64,000 nucleotides of DNA. Source: Adiantum capillus-veneris. Its lineage: Eukaryota; Streptophyta; Polypodiopsida; Polypodiales; Pteridaceae. The DNA is taken from contig CM043952.1 of assembly GCA_014529385.2 (NCBI GenBank), forward strand, positions 54,828,119 through 54,892,118, in the 5' to 3' direction. The notes under the pieces are model-generated. The model did no database searches, was not told the DNA's origin, and worked only from the letters and a program-made list of their open reading frames with translations. The position numbers and the translations under genes were made by a program. Shown here in pieces: positions 10,732-21,299 of the stretch (the stretch's first letter is position 1; every line of letters starts with the position of its first letter).

Positions 10732-10926
10732 ATGCTTTCACCCGGTATGGGACCCTTTGTGATTAGTGATCTATCACAAAGCGGAGCTATCAAGCTTGCT
10801 ACATTAGCAGGTGAAGAAATGCCAAATTGGATTAGTGGGTGTCGATTGAAGAAATATCATTTACCACTAACACAAGACATGCTTCAACAAATCCATCAAG
10901 GAAAACAACGAATGAAGGAGAAATAG
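10732..10926 (+). pseudogene. Integrase C-terminal fragment of element A
   Basis: The peptide GPFVISDLSQSGAIKLATL and the following WISGCRLKKYH match the GPY/F-like C-terminal module of plant Ty3/gypsy integrases, ending ...LTQDMLQQIHQ. The catalytic DDE core is absent. The frame ends at TAG 10924-10926, eight codons after the conserved IHQ. It continues in the same frame through a charged linker (VEAKERIAKRRLLRQQQQ) into the protease-like domain. Confidence 0.75.
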
Positions 10927-12041
10927 AGGGTACGAGAAGAACCTCAAGTAGAAGCAAAAGAACGCATTGCAAAAAGAAGACTTCTGCGACAACAACAACA
11001 ATGTGGAGTCCCATTGCGAATCAATGCCATTCGACTAACGAGGTTTGATGAAGACACAGTGGAGCCAATAATTGCAGTCAAAGTGGGTAGCAATCAAGTT
11101 GAATCAACGGCATTGCTTGATTCTGGAGCTCAAGAAAATTTAATCTCTTACGGATTATACAAACAACTGAAGTCCACAGGTCAACTTCATCCTACTCCAC
11201 AAGTGCTGGAAAGTAGTACATCACATTCGTTGAAAACATTGGGCTCAACTATATTGCATGTATTAATATATTTACCCACACAAATTTTATGTAGTCGAAG
11301 ATGAAAGCACACAACACCATATGTTATTGGGACAACCTTGGAAAAAAGAGTACAATGTGCAGATAGATTGGAATGCGAATACAGTCAAAATTCAGCATGC
11401 ACAAGAACAACAGGTAATAGCCTTTGCTCAGCAACCTCGGAATAATCAGCTGCCAGCAATGCAATCACTGGAAAAAGAGCCAAAAGCAGGGGTGCCACCA
11501 AAGAACAACATGATACCCAAGGCTAACAAACAGGTAACAACCCACATTGCTCACTACAAGGATGACAAGTCACCGACCGCAGTGAACAGATCAGAGTTAC
11601 CAACAAGAGAAAAACAAATATGGGTGCGGAAGGATAGAAATGACATGGCAGACAGAAAACAAGACAACGGAACAATTCAGCCAAAGCAAATAATTCAACC
11701 AAAAACCAAGGGAATAAAACAGATATGGATCCCAAAGAAAATGCTCAGCAACAACTCAAATGCAACTCGCATTTGGATACCGAAACCGAAGCAAAAGGAA
11801 CTCCCTTCAGTACAAAGCAACATCGGAAGACAGACAGCTGCATATGAAACCAACAAACCAATTTATGTGGGTGCCCATCAACAACAAAACAGTGGCACCC
11901 AATGCAGTAGCAATAAACCCTAAACCGGCCAAGACAAGCTACCAATGGAAAGCAAAAGAGATACGGTCTACGACCATTCTGGCCAAGCCAATTCTCTCCA
12001 AAGAGACAAATACGCACATATCAACAGTAGCCGCAAAGTGA
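10927..12041 (+). pseudogene. Retropepsin-like domain with W-x-P-K repeat tail, downstream of integrase (element A)
   Basis: Downstream of and in frame with the integrase fragment lies a retropepsin-like fold: ALLDSGAQENLISYG (Asp-Ser-Gly active-site motif, about 11110-11160), then, after a one-base shift near 11275, MLLGQPW and IDW (the flap/ILG region). About 190 residues of Lys/Gln-rich tail follow, carrying repeats QIWVRKD, QIWIPKK, RIWIPKP and, after another shift near 11860, FMWVPIN and YQWKAKE. It ends with TAG or TGA near 12040. In known Ty3/gypsy elements the protease precedes reverse transcriptase, so this place after integrase is odd. Element B has the same order. Confidence 0.7.
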
Positions 12042-13895
12042 TTGCCTTTTGCAAGAAAGACAATTAAACAGAGAGCAGTAGAGTTACAGTTGTTACTTGC
12101 AAAGAAAACAGGAAACCTTGACGGCGAATGCCAATAAGCATCTTGCTTATACCCTTCTCTTGCGCAACATTAATTTTCCATGCATTGATCGAGTATGCAT
12201 AAAATAGGGCCACATTACACGGCCAAGCATTAGCACAAATTTTTCAGCCTATGCACGGCACATACTCCGAGGTGATACCTTGTCGTCCGAGAGGACTCTG
12301 GCTAGGATGGGGGAGGCATTCTCAAATGCGGACCCAATAGAAGAAAGAGCAAAAACGGGCATGATTTTTGACTATTTTTAAGGGTTGTTGTTTGATTGCA
12401 AAATTTTCTGGACTAACCCAAGTACTTATGCCCTTATACAACATGAATCTACAGGTATATGGGGCCAAAGGCCGAATCAAGCCCCTAGGTGTGTGTATAT
12501 AAGTAGAAATAGCCATTTTTCGGACAAAATATTGGTAAAACGGAGAAATCCGGCCAATTGCATGTAAGTGTATATAATGTTTTGCGGTGATGTTTTTGAT
12601 TTATTATGATTTTTGGGGATTTTTTGGGTTTGATTTGCTATTTTCCTTTTAATTTTGCTAATTTTCGGCAAAAAAACTTCAAAAATACAAAAAGCAGGTG
12701 AAAACGATCGTAATGAAAACAAAAAATATGGGGATGATCAGTGACTATAGGAAAACCTATGGTATAGTGGGGGTGCATTTATGAGACTGGAGCGGAAAGC
12801 GTGTTTTGGCTAGATTTTGACCGAAATGCCAAATTTCTGGTAAACAGCGCAAATGAAGTCCAAACCAAGAAATTTTTGAGCCTAAACCGCATCTCGCGAG
12901 AAGTTGGGAGCACATGTCAAATTTCATGTAAAGTGGTTCGGGAACCCCTATTATAAGAATTTTTCACTTCATTTTAAGCTCATTTTCACTATTGACCTTT
13001 GAGAAAGAGCTTCTGCCACCTAGAGCGAGCGGAACTTCCAGCAGCTTCTATGACGTCCATGACTACCCGACGAGCTTCAGACATGAGAGGTAGGCTCACC
13101 ACCTTGAGCTTTTTGCGCATGTTTGTCGTTTTGTTGCGAAAACTAGCGTAGGGTTCACACACAAAGCGGGCAGTAGAGACCTACAAGTAGAAGTGGCCAC
13201 CTAGCGGCTAACCCAAAAGCAATGAGACTTCATCGGCAGCTTTCCCTAGCATAGGAGACCAGTCTTGGATGTCCAAAGGCAGTAGAAAACCATCGAAAAA
13301 AACCCTAATTCCTAGAATCCCGCAAGAGGCCACCAAATGGGAAATCGGCGGAAAGGCGCCCAAATGCTACCAAAATTCATGGGTAGGAGCATCTCAACAT
13401 GCTCAACAAGTTTATGTAGCCCACATGACCAAAAGGTGACCCAAAGCGGCACTAAACTTTAGAAACGGCATCAGACACACAAAGCGTCAAATAGATCTCG
13501 CAGACAAACCGCATGTCCGTTTGCCACCAAACTTCACGAGCGGCTTTCCTAGACCATCAACAACCAAGTCCTATGGCGGTAGACCACCACAAGTCATCGA
13601 AGACATGTAAACGCAACTACGGGTGCTTCTAGAGCGACAAATTGCCAAATGGAGCTCCGGTGAAGCCAAAGTCGACAAAAACCATACAGCAAGGATCCCT
13701 AAGGGATCAGGAAGCTATGGAGACCAACATCAAGAAATTTCATTGCCGAAAAGCACTCCAAAAGTCAGAAAACGGCTCGGAGGCTTTGAAATCCACACAG
13801 GGAGTTACTTTCTATCCATTTGACTTTTTTGTTGAAATTAGGCTTAAAAGGGACTTAGGGGGACTAAGGGCAGGCACCAGTGATAGTTTCCATGA
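12042..13895. other. Non-coding interior of element A
   Basis: No convincing frame, tRNA or LTR signature was found. The text has retrotransposon-leader character, with repeated phrases such as GACCGAAATGCCAAATTTCTGG and CCACCAAACTTCA. It may contain an LTR or leader of a nested element that I cannot delimit. Confidence 0.4.
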
Positions 13896-14800
13896 AAAAA
13901 TCATCATGAGACATCCTACGTGTAGGATGTCTCAAGGCCATTTATGGGCATAGAAATCAACATTTCTCATCACACACATTTTTTGAATAGCCTTTACATG
14001 CTAGCCACCAAGTTTCATCACATTTGGACCAACATTGACCTCATATGCATGAAAAACCGTAAAGTTAGGGCATAGAGGCAATAATGGGCCATAGACCTAC
14101 CAAAACTTGTCCAAATCACATGAAACTTGCACAACACATTCATGAGCACATAGCCAACCAACCTGTGTGGTTACTTGCAAACATTGATGAAGTAGATATC
14201 CTACGCGTAGGATGTCTATTTGACATTTTTGGCCTACAGAGGGTATTTTTACATTCCAGATCTTTTCTTATCACCTTCAAGAACTCATATATCAAGTTTG
14301 AAGCCATTCTAAGCATTTTTGACCCCCAACACCTTCAAGATACACTTTTTGAGCCCAAAAACACTACACAAGGTCTTACCAACATCAAATCTTGTCCAAA
14401 TCAAAATCCAAGAACATAGCCATGTTCCACATACCAAGGACTACCCACAGAAAAAATACCAAGCCATTTTGATGAAATAGACATCCTACACGTAGGATGT
14501 CTCAAGCATGTTTTTGACCTTCTGTGCAAAGAATGACATCATGGGAGCCATTACCATGGTGCAAGGAGCCCATATATCAATTTTCAACCCATTTGTATGT
14601 CATTTGTCACCTGTTGTGGAGATTCTACCCAATTTGTGAGCCTAAAGCTTGAATCTATCCAAAAATACACTTTTTGATGCCCAAACCCAATTCCAAGCAC
14701 ATAGCCATGTTGTACAGGCCAAGGACCACCAGCATGACAAGTATCACCCAAATCTGATGAAAAAGACATCCTACCCATAGGATGTCTAAATGAAAATTTT
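13896..14800 (+). repeat. 285-bp tandem repeat with central 20-bp dyad, four units
   Basis: Dyads of the form ACATCCTAC-nn-GTAGGATGT begin at 13911, 14196, 14481 and 14766, each exactly 285 bases apart. The third is perfect (centre AC); the first has GT at the centre; the second and fourth have one or two changes. Text around them is alignable (GATGAAAWAGA before, TTTTTGGCC/TTTTTGACC after), but most of each unit has diverged strongly. The fixed spacing despite divergence is notable. Confidence 0.85.
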
Positions 14801-14952
14801 TGGCCAGAATTGCACTGTGAGCACATGTACAGTTTCCCTAGTTCCTTTTAAGTTTTATTTTCAATTTTCAAGTCATTTGGATAGTTAAAACTCAGTTTCT
14901 CAGCTGATATGGAAAAAATGCTAACTTCAGACTACTGAGTGCAACAGGATCC

Positions 14953-17900
14953 ATGGCAGCCGCAAAGTCACCGGCAAAGAAGAAAAGGATGACCATAAAG
15001 GATTATTTAGAAAAAGTAGAGCCCTTCGTCATACTAGAAGGAACTCTAAAGCCAACCAGCACATGAATCCAAGAAGACCTGCTAGAGTCAAATGATCTAA
15101 AGATTTACCAAGGCGTGTTCAAAGACACCGAAGGAAATGTGATAGAGCTACCAATGCTACCGCGGGAGCTCAATGAGTTCGTCAGAAGCAAGATGGCAGA
15201 GTATCTGGAGAAGATTGATTCCACAATTATTTTGAAGCTGTGACGGCAGGTATTGACATAAAAAGAGTATGGGAATTTGTGACGACAATCAAGGAAGATG
15301 AGTGGCCAGAGTAACGGATCTGCAAGGCAAGCCAGGCACGGAGATTCTAATCACAAAGAGAGTAGTGGCAGCTGCACTAGACCTCTCCAACAAAGGGGAT
15401 AATGTAACCAAAATAAGAGACGAAGTAAAGGTGTACACAGAAAAGAAAGGCAACTACACTTTTGAAGACATTGCCAACCCCAAAGTGGCAATCATGAGTC
15501 AGCTATACAATCAGTATTTCCATATGTGTACAAAGCGGCCACAAAAGTACAGAATGTTGCCTGCAGCAATTGCCACAACATTCACCTAGGCAATGCAGAA
15601 GAGCAAGCCGAAGGTAATCAATTATGCAGCTTATATACATGATAATCTGGTAAAGATGGGCAACAAGAACCCCACATACATCGTGCCGGGTGAGCTAATC
15701 ACGAAGGTGATTTATGGAGCATTGCATGCCAAGGGAAGATGGCCCGACCCTCCATCACAGAACAGCTGGCTGAGGCTCAAGGAAGATAAGGAAGAGGAAC
15801 AACCCAAAGCACCAAGAGTGGCAACCCGTTTGAAACGCCGATTAGAAACCGTGCAAGAAGAGCAGCCAGAGCTGAAGAAGGGAAATAAGGAATCTGTCCA
15901 AGTGCCAGTAAAAGAGACGAAATCATAGAAAGCAGCACGGCTAGAGCGGCTGATGTAAAGTTTCAGGGCCGAAAGAGCCCTCAAAGGAGATTTGAATGAG
16001 CTATGGAAGCCATCTCTAGAAGTAATGTCGGGATCATCCCGAAGGGTGCACAGAGACAGATTCGATGACTATATTAAGAATTTTGAGATTCTGGATGCCA
16101 CATCGGAAAATATCCCACATGTACCATTTACAAAAGCGAAAGTGGAGCAAGTCCGACGACAATTGCTAGAGGAGCAGGAAGGCCAAGAGAGAGAGAGAGA
16201 GGAGGACAAAGGCGGACATGGATTTCAAGAAAAAGGCAACAACTCCATCGGCCCACCGCCCTCACCACCTCCTCGTAGCCCTCCACAGACTCAAGAGAAA
16301 GAGGAGCAAGACAAACCTGAAGATCAGGAAGATTCAAAGCAAGAACAAAGCCAAGAGCAAGGACCAAAAGAAGAGGCTAAGCCTAAAAGTGAGCAGCCAG
16401 AGCAAAATGAAGCAAGGTATACCACATTTCTAGACCTACTAGCTGCCGGATATACAAAAGAAGAGGCTGCCACAGTCGCATTCGACTTGGCAAGCACGGG
16501 GCCCAAAGAGCAAATGCAGAGCCTACGGTTAGTGGAGCTAAAGGATATGGCCACTGATACAGTGGACCTGCACCCGCCCACCAATGATTGGGATGTGGTG
16601 ATGACCAAGCTAACCGGGCTAAGAGCACAATCAATAGCCTCAGAAAGTGAAATGGCAACTCTTAAATCCATTGAAGTGCAAATAAAGCTTGAAGTCAACA
16701 CTTTACAAAAACAAATCCAAAGGCAGATAGAGAGAGAATCAGAGTTGCAAGCCAGTTTGGCAAAGGCATTGCAAAGATGCCAGGAAATGGAAAGAGAGAA
16801 TCAGGAAGCAGCTCAAAGACTGCAAGGAGCCGAAGAGGAATATAGACAACTCAACAAATCATTGACAGATGCAGAGAGGGAAAGGGATAATCTAACCCTA
16901 CAACTTGCTGAGGAGTCCAAGGAAGTTGAGGCCATGCCAAATGCCAAAGAGAAGGCAGAAATAGAGCAGGAGGCCAGCCAGGATGAGGTCCTTGAGCTCA
17001 AGGAAAAGCTTAAAGTCAAAGACCAAACCATCCAGCGGCTACGGGCATCTCCTGCCAGAGTCAGAGCTACTAGCTCGACTCACACCACTACAAAGAGCCA
17101 GATCTATGAAGAACACATGAAAGAGCTCCAGAAAGAGTTGACCTTAGAGAAGAAGCAAAGGTTGATGATGGCAAAAGGGTCGGTGGTTATGCAAACACGG
17201 ATGGAAGAAGAGCAGAAGGCAATGCAAGACGAGCTAGAAAATATCAAGAGAAAGCTTGAGGAGGCGGAGAAGATCAACGCCGATTTGAACGACCTCCTCG
17301 TGAACATGGGAGAATAAGCTGAAGCAAAGAAACAGACACTCCAAAAGCAGATGGAAGAGCTGAGAGGATAGCATGCAGAAGAGCAGGCAAGCACAGGGCC
17401 AGCAGCCATGGAAGGCATAGACCTAGAGAATGTGGCAGATCCTATGGACACACCCATGCAAGAGGAAATCCTAGTAGGACCCTCTCAAGAGCCACAAGAT
17501 CTGACACAAGAAGAGGAAGAGAAGCTATGAAAGGCCATAGAAGCAGAAATCAGGGAAACGGCCAAAGAAGCTTTGGAATGGGAGCAGAGGGTTTTTAAAT
17601 CCATGACCATTCAGAAGATAGACGCTAGCAACCTCCGGTGTGAATGGCTACAGCCCTCTCTCCCATATTCTTTGCTAAAGTACGAAGCCACCACAATCAA
17701 CAAGAGAATCAGAGAAGAGCCAACAGTGCCACTCTACACAGCAGATATCTCCTTGCGTGAAGGGGCAAAGTTGATAGTCGACTCCCAGCCCAGGTGGAGA
17801 AAGACATGGCTGACGAAGTATCCATAGTACCTAATCCATTTGGTAGAGGCACCCAAAATCATTAGAGATAACCTAAACTTCTACCCTCTACCAAGGATGC

Positions 17901-18386
17901 GGACGTGGAAGGCCCACGAGCTACTACAAAGAATCCAACCCACTTGGCTAAACTATTTGAAGCTGCCAGGCTTGAAGGCAGGCGAGAGAATAAGTGTTCA
18001 ATACATGGTGAAAACCCTAACGGGCACCATCAAATTGTTCACTAGGTCGCCTGACCTTTCTTGCATAATGATGAGGAAGATCTGCAACACCCTGTTGGCA
18101 GTCTTCGAGACGTTCAAACCGGGCCAGGCGACAGATAGTATCTTCTTCTTTCAAGATACTTACAGATGTGCATAGTACATATGATCTGTCTGGTCAGCCT
18201 TCCAAGGAGGTGATACATGCATTGTATCAAAGGATCATGTTTCTGCCATCCTATCACCTCCAGGCCTTTGAAGAAGCTTTCTACACCGGCTTCTTCACCA
18301 TCAACACTGATATATTCGGCCCAAAACTACTGGATTTACATACAAGATACGAGTCGCTGCTCAAGATGCGAGAAACCATACGATGA
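14953..18386 (+). pseudogene. Long coiled-coil ORF just upstream of the polypurine tract (element A)
   Basis: Starting at ATG 14953 (AAAKSPAKKKRM...), one reading path of about 1,140 codons can be followed with frameshifts near 15230, 15300 and 18165. In-frame stops lie at about 15062, 15587, 15926, 15956, 17315, 17369, 17528 and 17825. The best uninterrupted part is 15992-17317 (441 codons): a Pro/Gln/Glu-rich segment, then a heptad-rich coiled coil of about 230 residues. The C-terminal 250 residues are globular (...TRSPDLSCIMMRKIC..., ...HLQAFEEAFYTGFF...). It has no zinc knuckle, protease or polymerase motif, so it is an accessory or gag-like ORF of unknown function. Most stops are explained by C-to-T changes (CAG to TAG, CAA to TAA, CGA to TGA). 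It is followed after about 40 bases by the PPT. Confidence 0.6.
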
Positions 18387-18424
18387 AGATACAGCTCAAC
18401 AGCCATGTCGGGGATGACATGAGC

Positions 18425-18438
18425 AAGGAGGGGGGGAG
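18425..18438 (+). promoter_or_regulatory. Polypurine tract of element A
   Basis: The purine run AAGGAGGGGGGGAG directly abuts an LTR-like TGTTAGAAGC. This is the expected plus-strand primer position for an LTR retrotransposon on the + strand. Confidence 0.8.
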
Positions 18439-18969
18439 TGTTAGAAGCTAGACACACCCTACGGAAATTGACTGCTCGGCAGATCATCATTTTTTGTAAT
18501 TATCCATTTATTGAGAAAACCGACATTTCACCTTGTAAATATTGGGGCTTACAGAAGTTTCCACATTGTATCCCAGTTTTGACATTTAGATTGAGTAGAT
18601 GGTTAATTTTGAACTTTAGGGTTTGAGAATTGTAAGGTATTTATACCACTTTTTGACCTTAATGAAAAACCTTTTGTCATTTAATAAAAAAGTTTTGAAG
18701 TCTGTGAGTGAGCGTACTGTGTACGAGAGAGAGTGAGAGCTTCCTCTTGACGCTACGTGTGCATCGGTGGTCGGAATCGAGTGCGGAGAAGTGCAACGTG
18801 TTGCCCCCGACGAGAGCTACGTGCCAATACCTACATTACGCGCGTACAGTCCGGTTTTGCAAGCTCCATCTACGAGCTTCATCTGGTGATTCGGTGAGAG
18901 CATACGTTGTCCGATTTTGCATTGCAGCATATCCACACGTTCACATTGAGTAGAGCTACACATTAGGCA
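18439..18969 (+). repeat. LTR of element A
   Basis: It begins TGTTAGAAGC after the polypurine tract and ends near ...TTAGGCA. It contains a TATA-like GGTATTTATACC near 18636 and an AATAAAAAAG polyadenylation-like signal near 18682. Its right half (about 18765-18969) is alignable to 23078-23282, supporting LTR identity. The end is set only by that alignment. Confidence 0.65.
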
Positions 18970-21180
18970 CTTTAGATTTGGGAAACGAAAACGTGAAAAT
19001 TTTGGCCAGACATCCTACGTGATTTTGCAGGTGTTTTGGGTTGGGGTTTTGGTTCATAGACTTTAGGGAGAGTGACCTATTGGTGTTAGTAGGGTCTCCT
19101 TCAAGTTCTGTGGTGTTTCGAGATTGTTTGATGGGTGTTCGGCTCTAGAAAGCGTTGTAGGAAGTTTCCTCTTATGGACTCCTGAAGGCTGTGACTTAGA
19201 CATTGGGTAGAGACCTTTGTAGGAATTAGTTAGGAGTCAATCGAGTGTAGGTTGACACCCTATGCTTGCTTCCACGCACCTACGGGTCGAGCTTCGTCCT
19301 CAACTGACAAATCTTGTTAGGTCAGTTCTCGCTGTGCTGACGTCCGTCGCGGCGTATCCGTCCAACAGATGTCTTTTACAAAAGTTGTCCCAAATGTTGT
19401 CAACTACACACTGCTCAAATCTCAACTTCAGATGATCAAGGGGGACATGGATCACGATCCATGTTTGACCACTTCTAAACATGAAATTTGGTCAGTTGTA
19501 TGCTTGCACCTTGTAAAGGTTATATTTTTACTTATTTTTGAATTTAGTTTTTAAAAAGTCAAAAAGTCCCAAATTTTGGTCAATTTCCAAGGACTTTGAA
19601 GGTTTTTTCCTAGTTTGTTGATTTTAATGAGTTTTCTGTGTCAAATTTTCACTAAAAGTGTATATCAAATCATCTAGAACCACACAAGACCCAATGGGAT
19701 TAATTTCTTGTCAAAATGTCATAGGGCATCATGGATCGCAATCCATGTTCCTGCACCAATTGGCCTAAAATTTTCTAGATTGACTGTTTTGGATTTGTTT
19801 ATCCCCCTTTTTCACTTATTTTTGGGTTTGTATTAGCTTTTGTGTTCCGACCATCAAATTTGTAAAATTTCAGACTTTATGGTCTTTCCTACCAAAATAT
19901 GGTTTTGATAGTTTTTTCCCCGATCTTTCCAACCCAATTTGATGGTTTTAGATGCTACCTAACCTATTCCTATATACTGAAATGAATCCTATGAACAAAA
20001 ACAAAAAAAACGGTACAAAACTGAAAGGAAAACGGATGATAGAATAGTACTTTCGATCCATCAAAAAAAATTGCAAAATGAAATGCTTTTGTAACTCATT
20101 CACAACTCCCTATGCTTCTCAAGAGTAGACGCAACAAGTCCCCGGCTTCTAGCCTCTACCAAGCAATAAACCCGCATCTAGCTGTCTAACTGCTAAAGTG
20201 TAAACGGAATGAAAATCAAAATCAAAGGTCTTGAAAATAAAAGCTATGACTAGGTAACTCACCACCTAAGGATCACTTTCCTCGGCCAATGTTAGCGGGT
20301 CGCCACAATTGACATCTGTAGCATAGCTATCTGGCACTAACCTTATGCCAATACTCAAGGAAGCAACACGGATGGGGCATGGATACTCTTTGAGGGTGTC
20401 AACCTCAAGAAGTGAACCTACAAAATGAAGCCATTTCTAGCACTAGCAAATCTATCACTCTCAAATCTGGCAAACTGCATATGTCCTATGTCAACGTATT
20501 TGATTGTCACGCCATTTTGGCACTCAAAAAAGGTACAAATGCAACGACACTTTAGCAGGAGTTCTAAGAAACCTAGGGGTACTATCCTACCAAGTTTGGT
20601 TGCAATCCGACAAGGTACCAAAATCATTGTCCATCATGTTCAACGTCCTAAAAACTGCAACCGAACATACCAAAAAGGCACCCTATGGTCTAGGAATACT
20701 ATCCTATGGTCAAAACGTCCAAAAAAAACCATTAACACATGCAAAAAAAACAATTTATCTCGCTAACGGGTAGTCGTGAACCACAACAGAATTGGAAATG
20801 ATTACACTTAAATTCAAGAGTATTAGACAAGGAACACAATGCAATAAATGAAATCAAATTTGGATTACTAGAGCTCAAGAAAAATGGATTACAAAGCGCA
20901 TGAGAGTAGCCACTCAGTCATACACTCCAAAACTCAAAACCTTTGATAATGATAATTTCTCTTTTCCCACTTACAAAAATAGGCTTTATACCTAGGGCTT
21001 TCTTGGCTAGTGGACAACTATACAAGGCTCAGACTCAAAATAAGACTTTACAGTCTCATTTTACATAGACTCTCTTAGAGATCATGTATCTAAAACCAAA
21101 GACTCTCATATAGTTATAAAAAGCTTTTTTGGAAAAATAATAGTGGGATATCAAAAGTTTAGGGCACATTATGAAGGGTT
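18970..21180. other. Non-coding interval with two more dyads
   Basis: No gene is recognised. At 19445-19464 there is a 20-bp dyad (ACATGGATC-AC-GATCCATGT), and a slightly imperfect copy lies at 19729-19748, 284 bases later. The phrase TTTTGGCCAGACATCCTACGT near 19001 repeats half of the element A dyad. The rest, 19750-21180, is AT-rich without a frame that I trust. Confidence 0.5.
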
Positions 21181-21299
21181 TGTTGACTAGGAGGGCGCTC
21201 GTCTAGTCCATCTACCAACAAGATAGAAGAAGAGAAGCCCTGTAATGATTACTTGGATGAGCTGGATAGAATGCATGAAGGGGTAAATGTGACACCACA

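Larger units (their letters stand above)
10725..18969 (+). mobile_element. Gypsy-type element A (5'-truncated, with 3' LTR)
   Basis: The parts in order are an integrase C-terminal module (10732), an in-frame stop, a retropepsin-like domain (about 11050), a W-x-P-K repeat tail, a 2.9-kb non-coding stretch with 285-bp periodic dyads, a long coiled-coil ORF (14953-18386), a polypurine tract and an LTR starting TGTTAG. No gag, reverse transcriptase or integrase core is present upstream, so the left boundary near 10725 is a truncation. Treating all parts as one element rests on their common orientation and the PPT/LTR at the end. A nested or composite origin is possible. Confidence 0.55.

Noticed and set aside
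13911-14785. Regularly spaced palindromes as a CRISPR array
   Set aside because: The genome is a plant nuclear genome, the period is 285 bp, and the intervening units are related to each other, unlike spacers.
16128-17457. Open frames on the - strand opposite the coiled-coil ORF
   Set aside because: They are antisense shadows of a Glu/Lys/Gln-rich frame, giving Ser/Leu/Cys-rich peptides without motifs.
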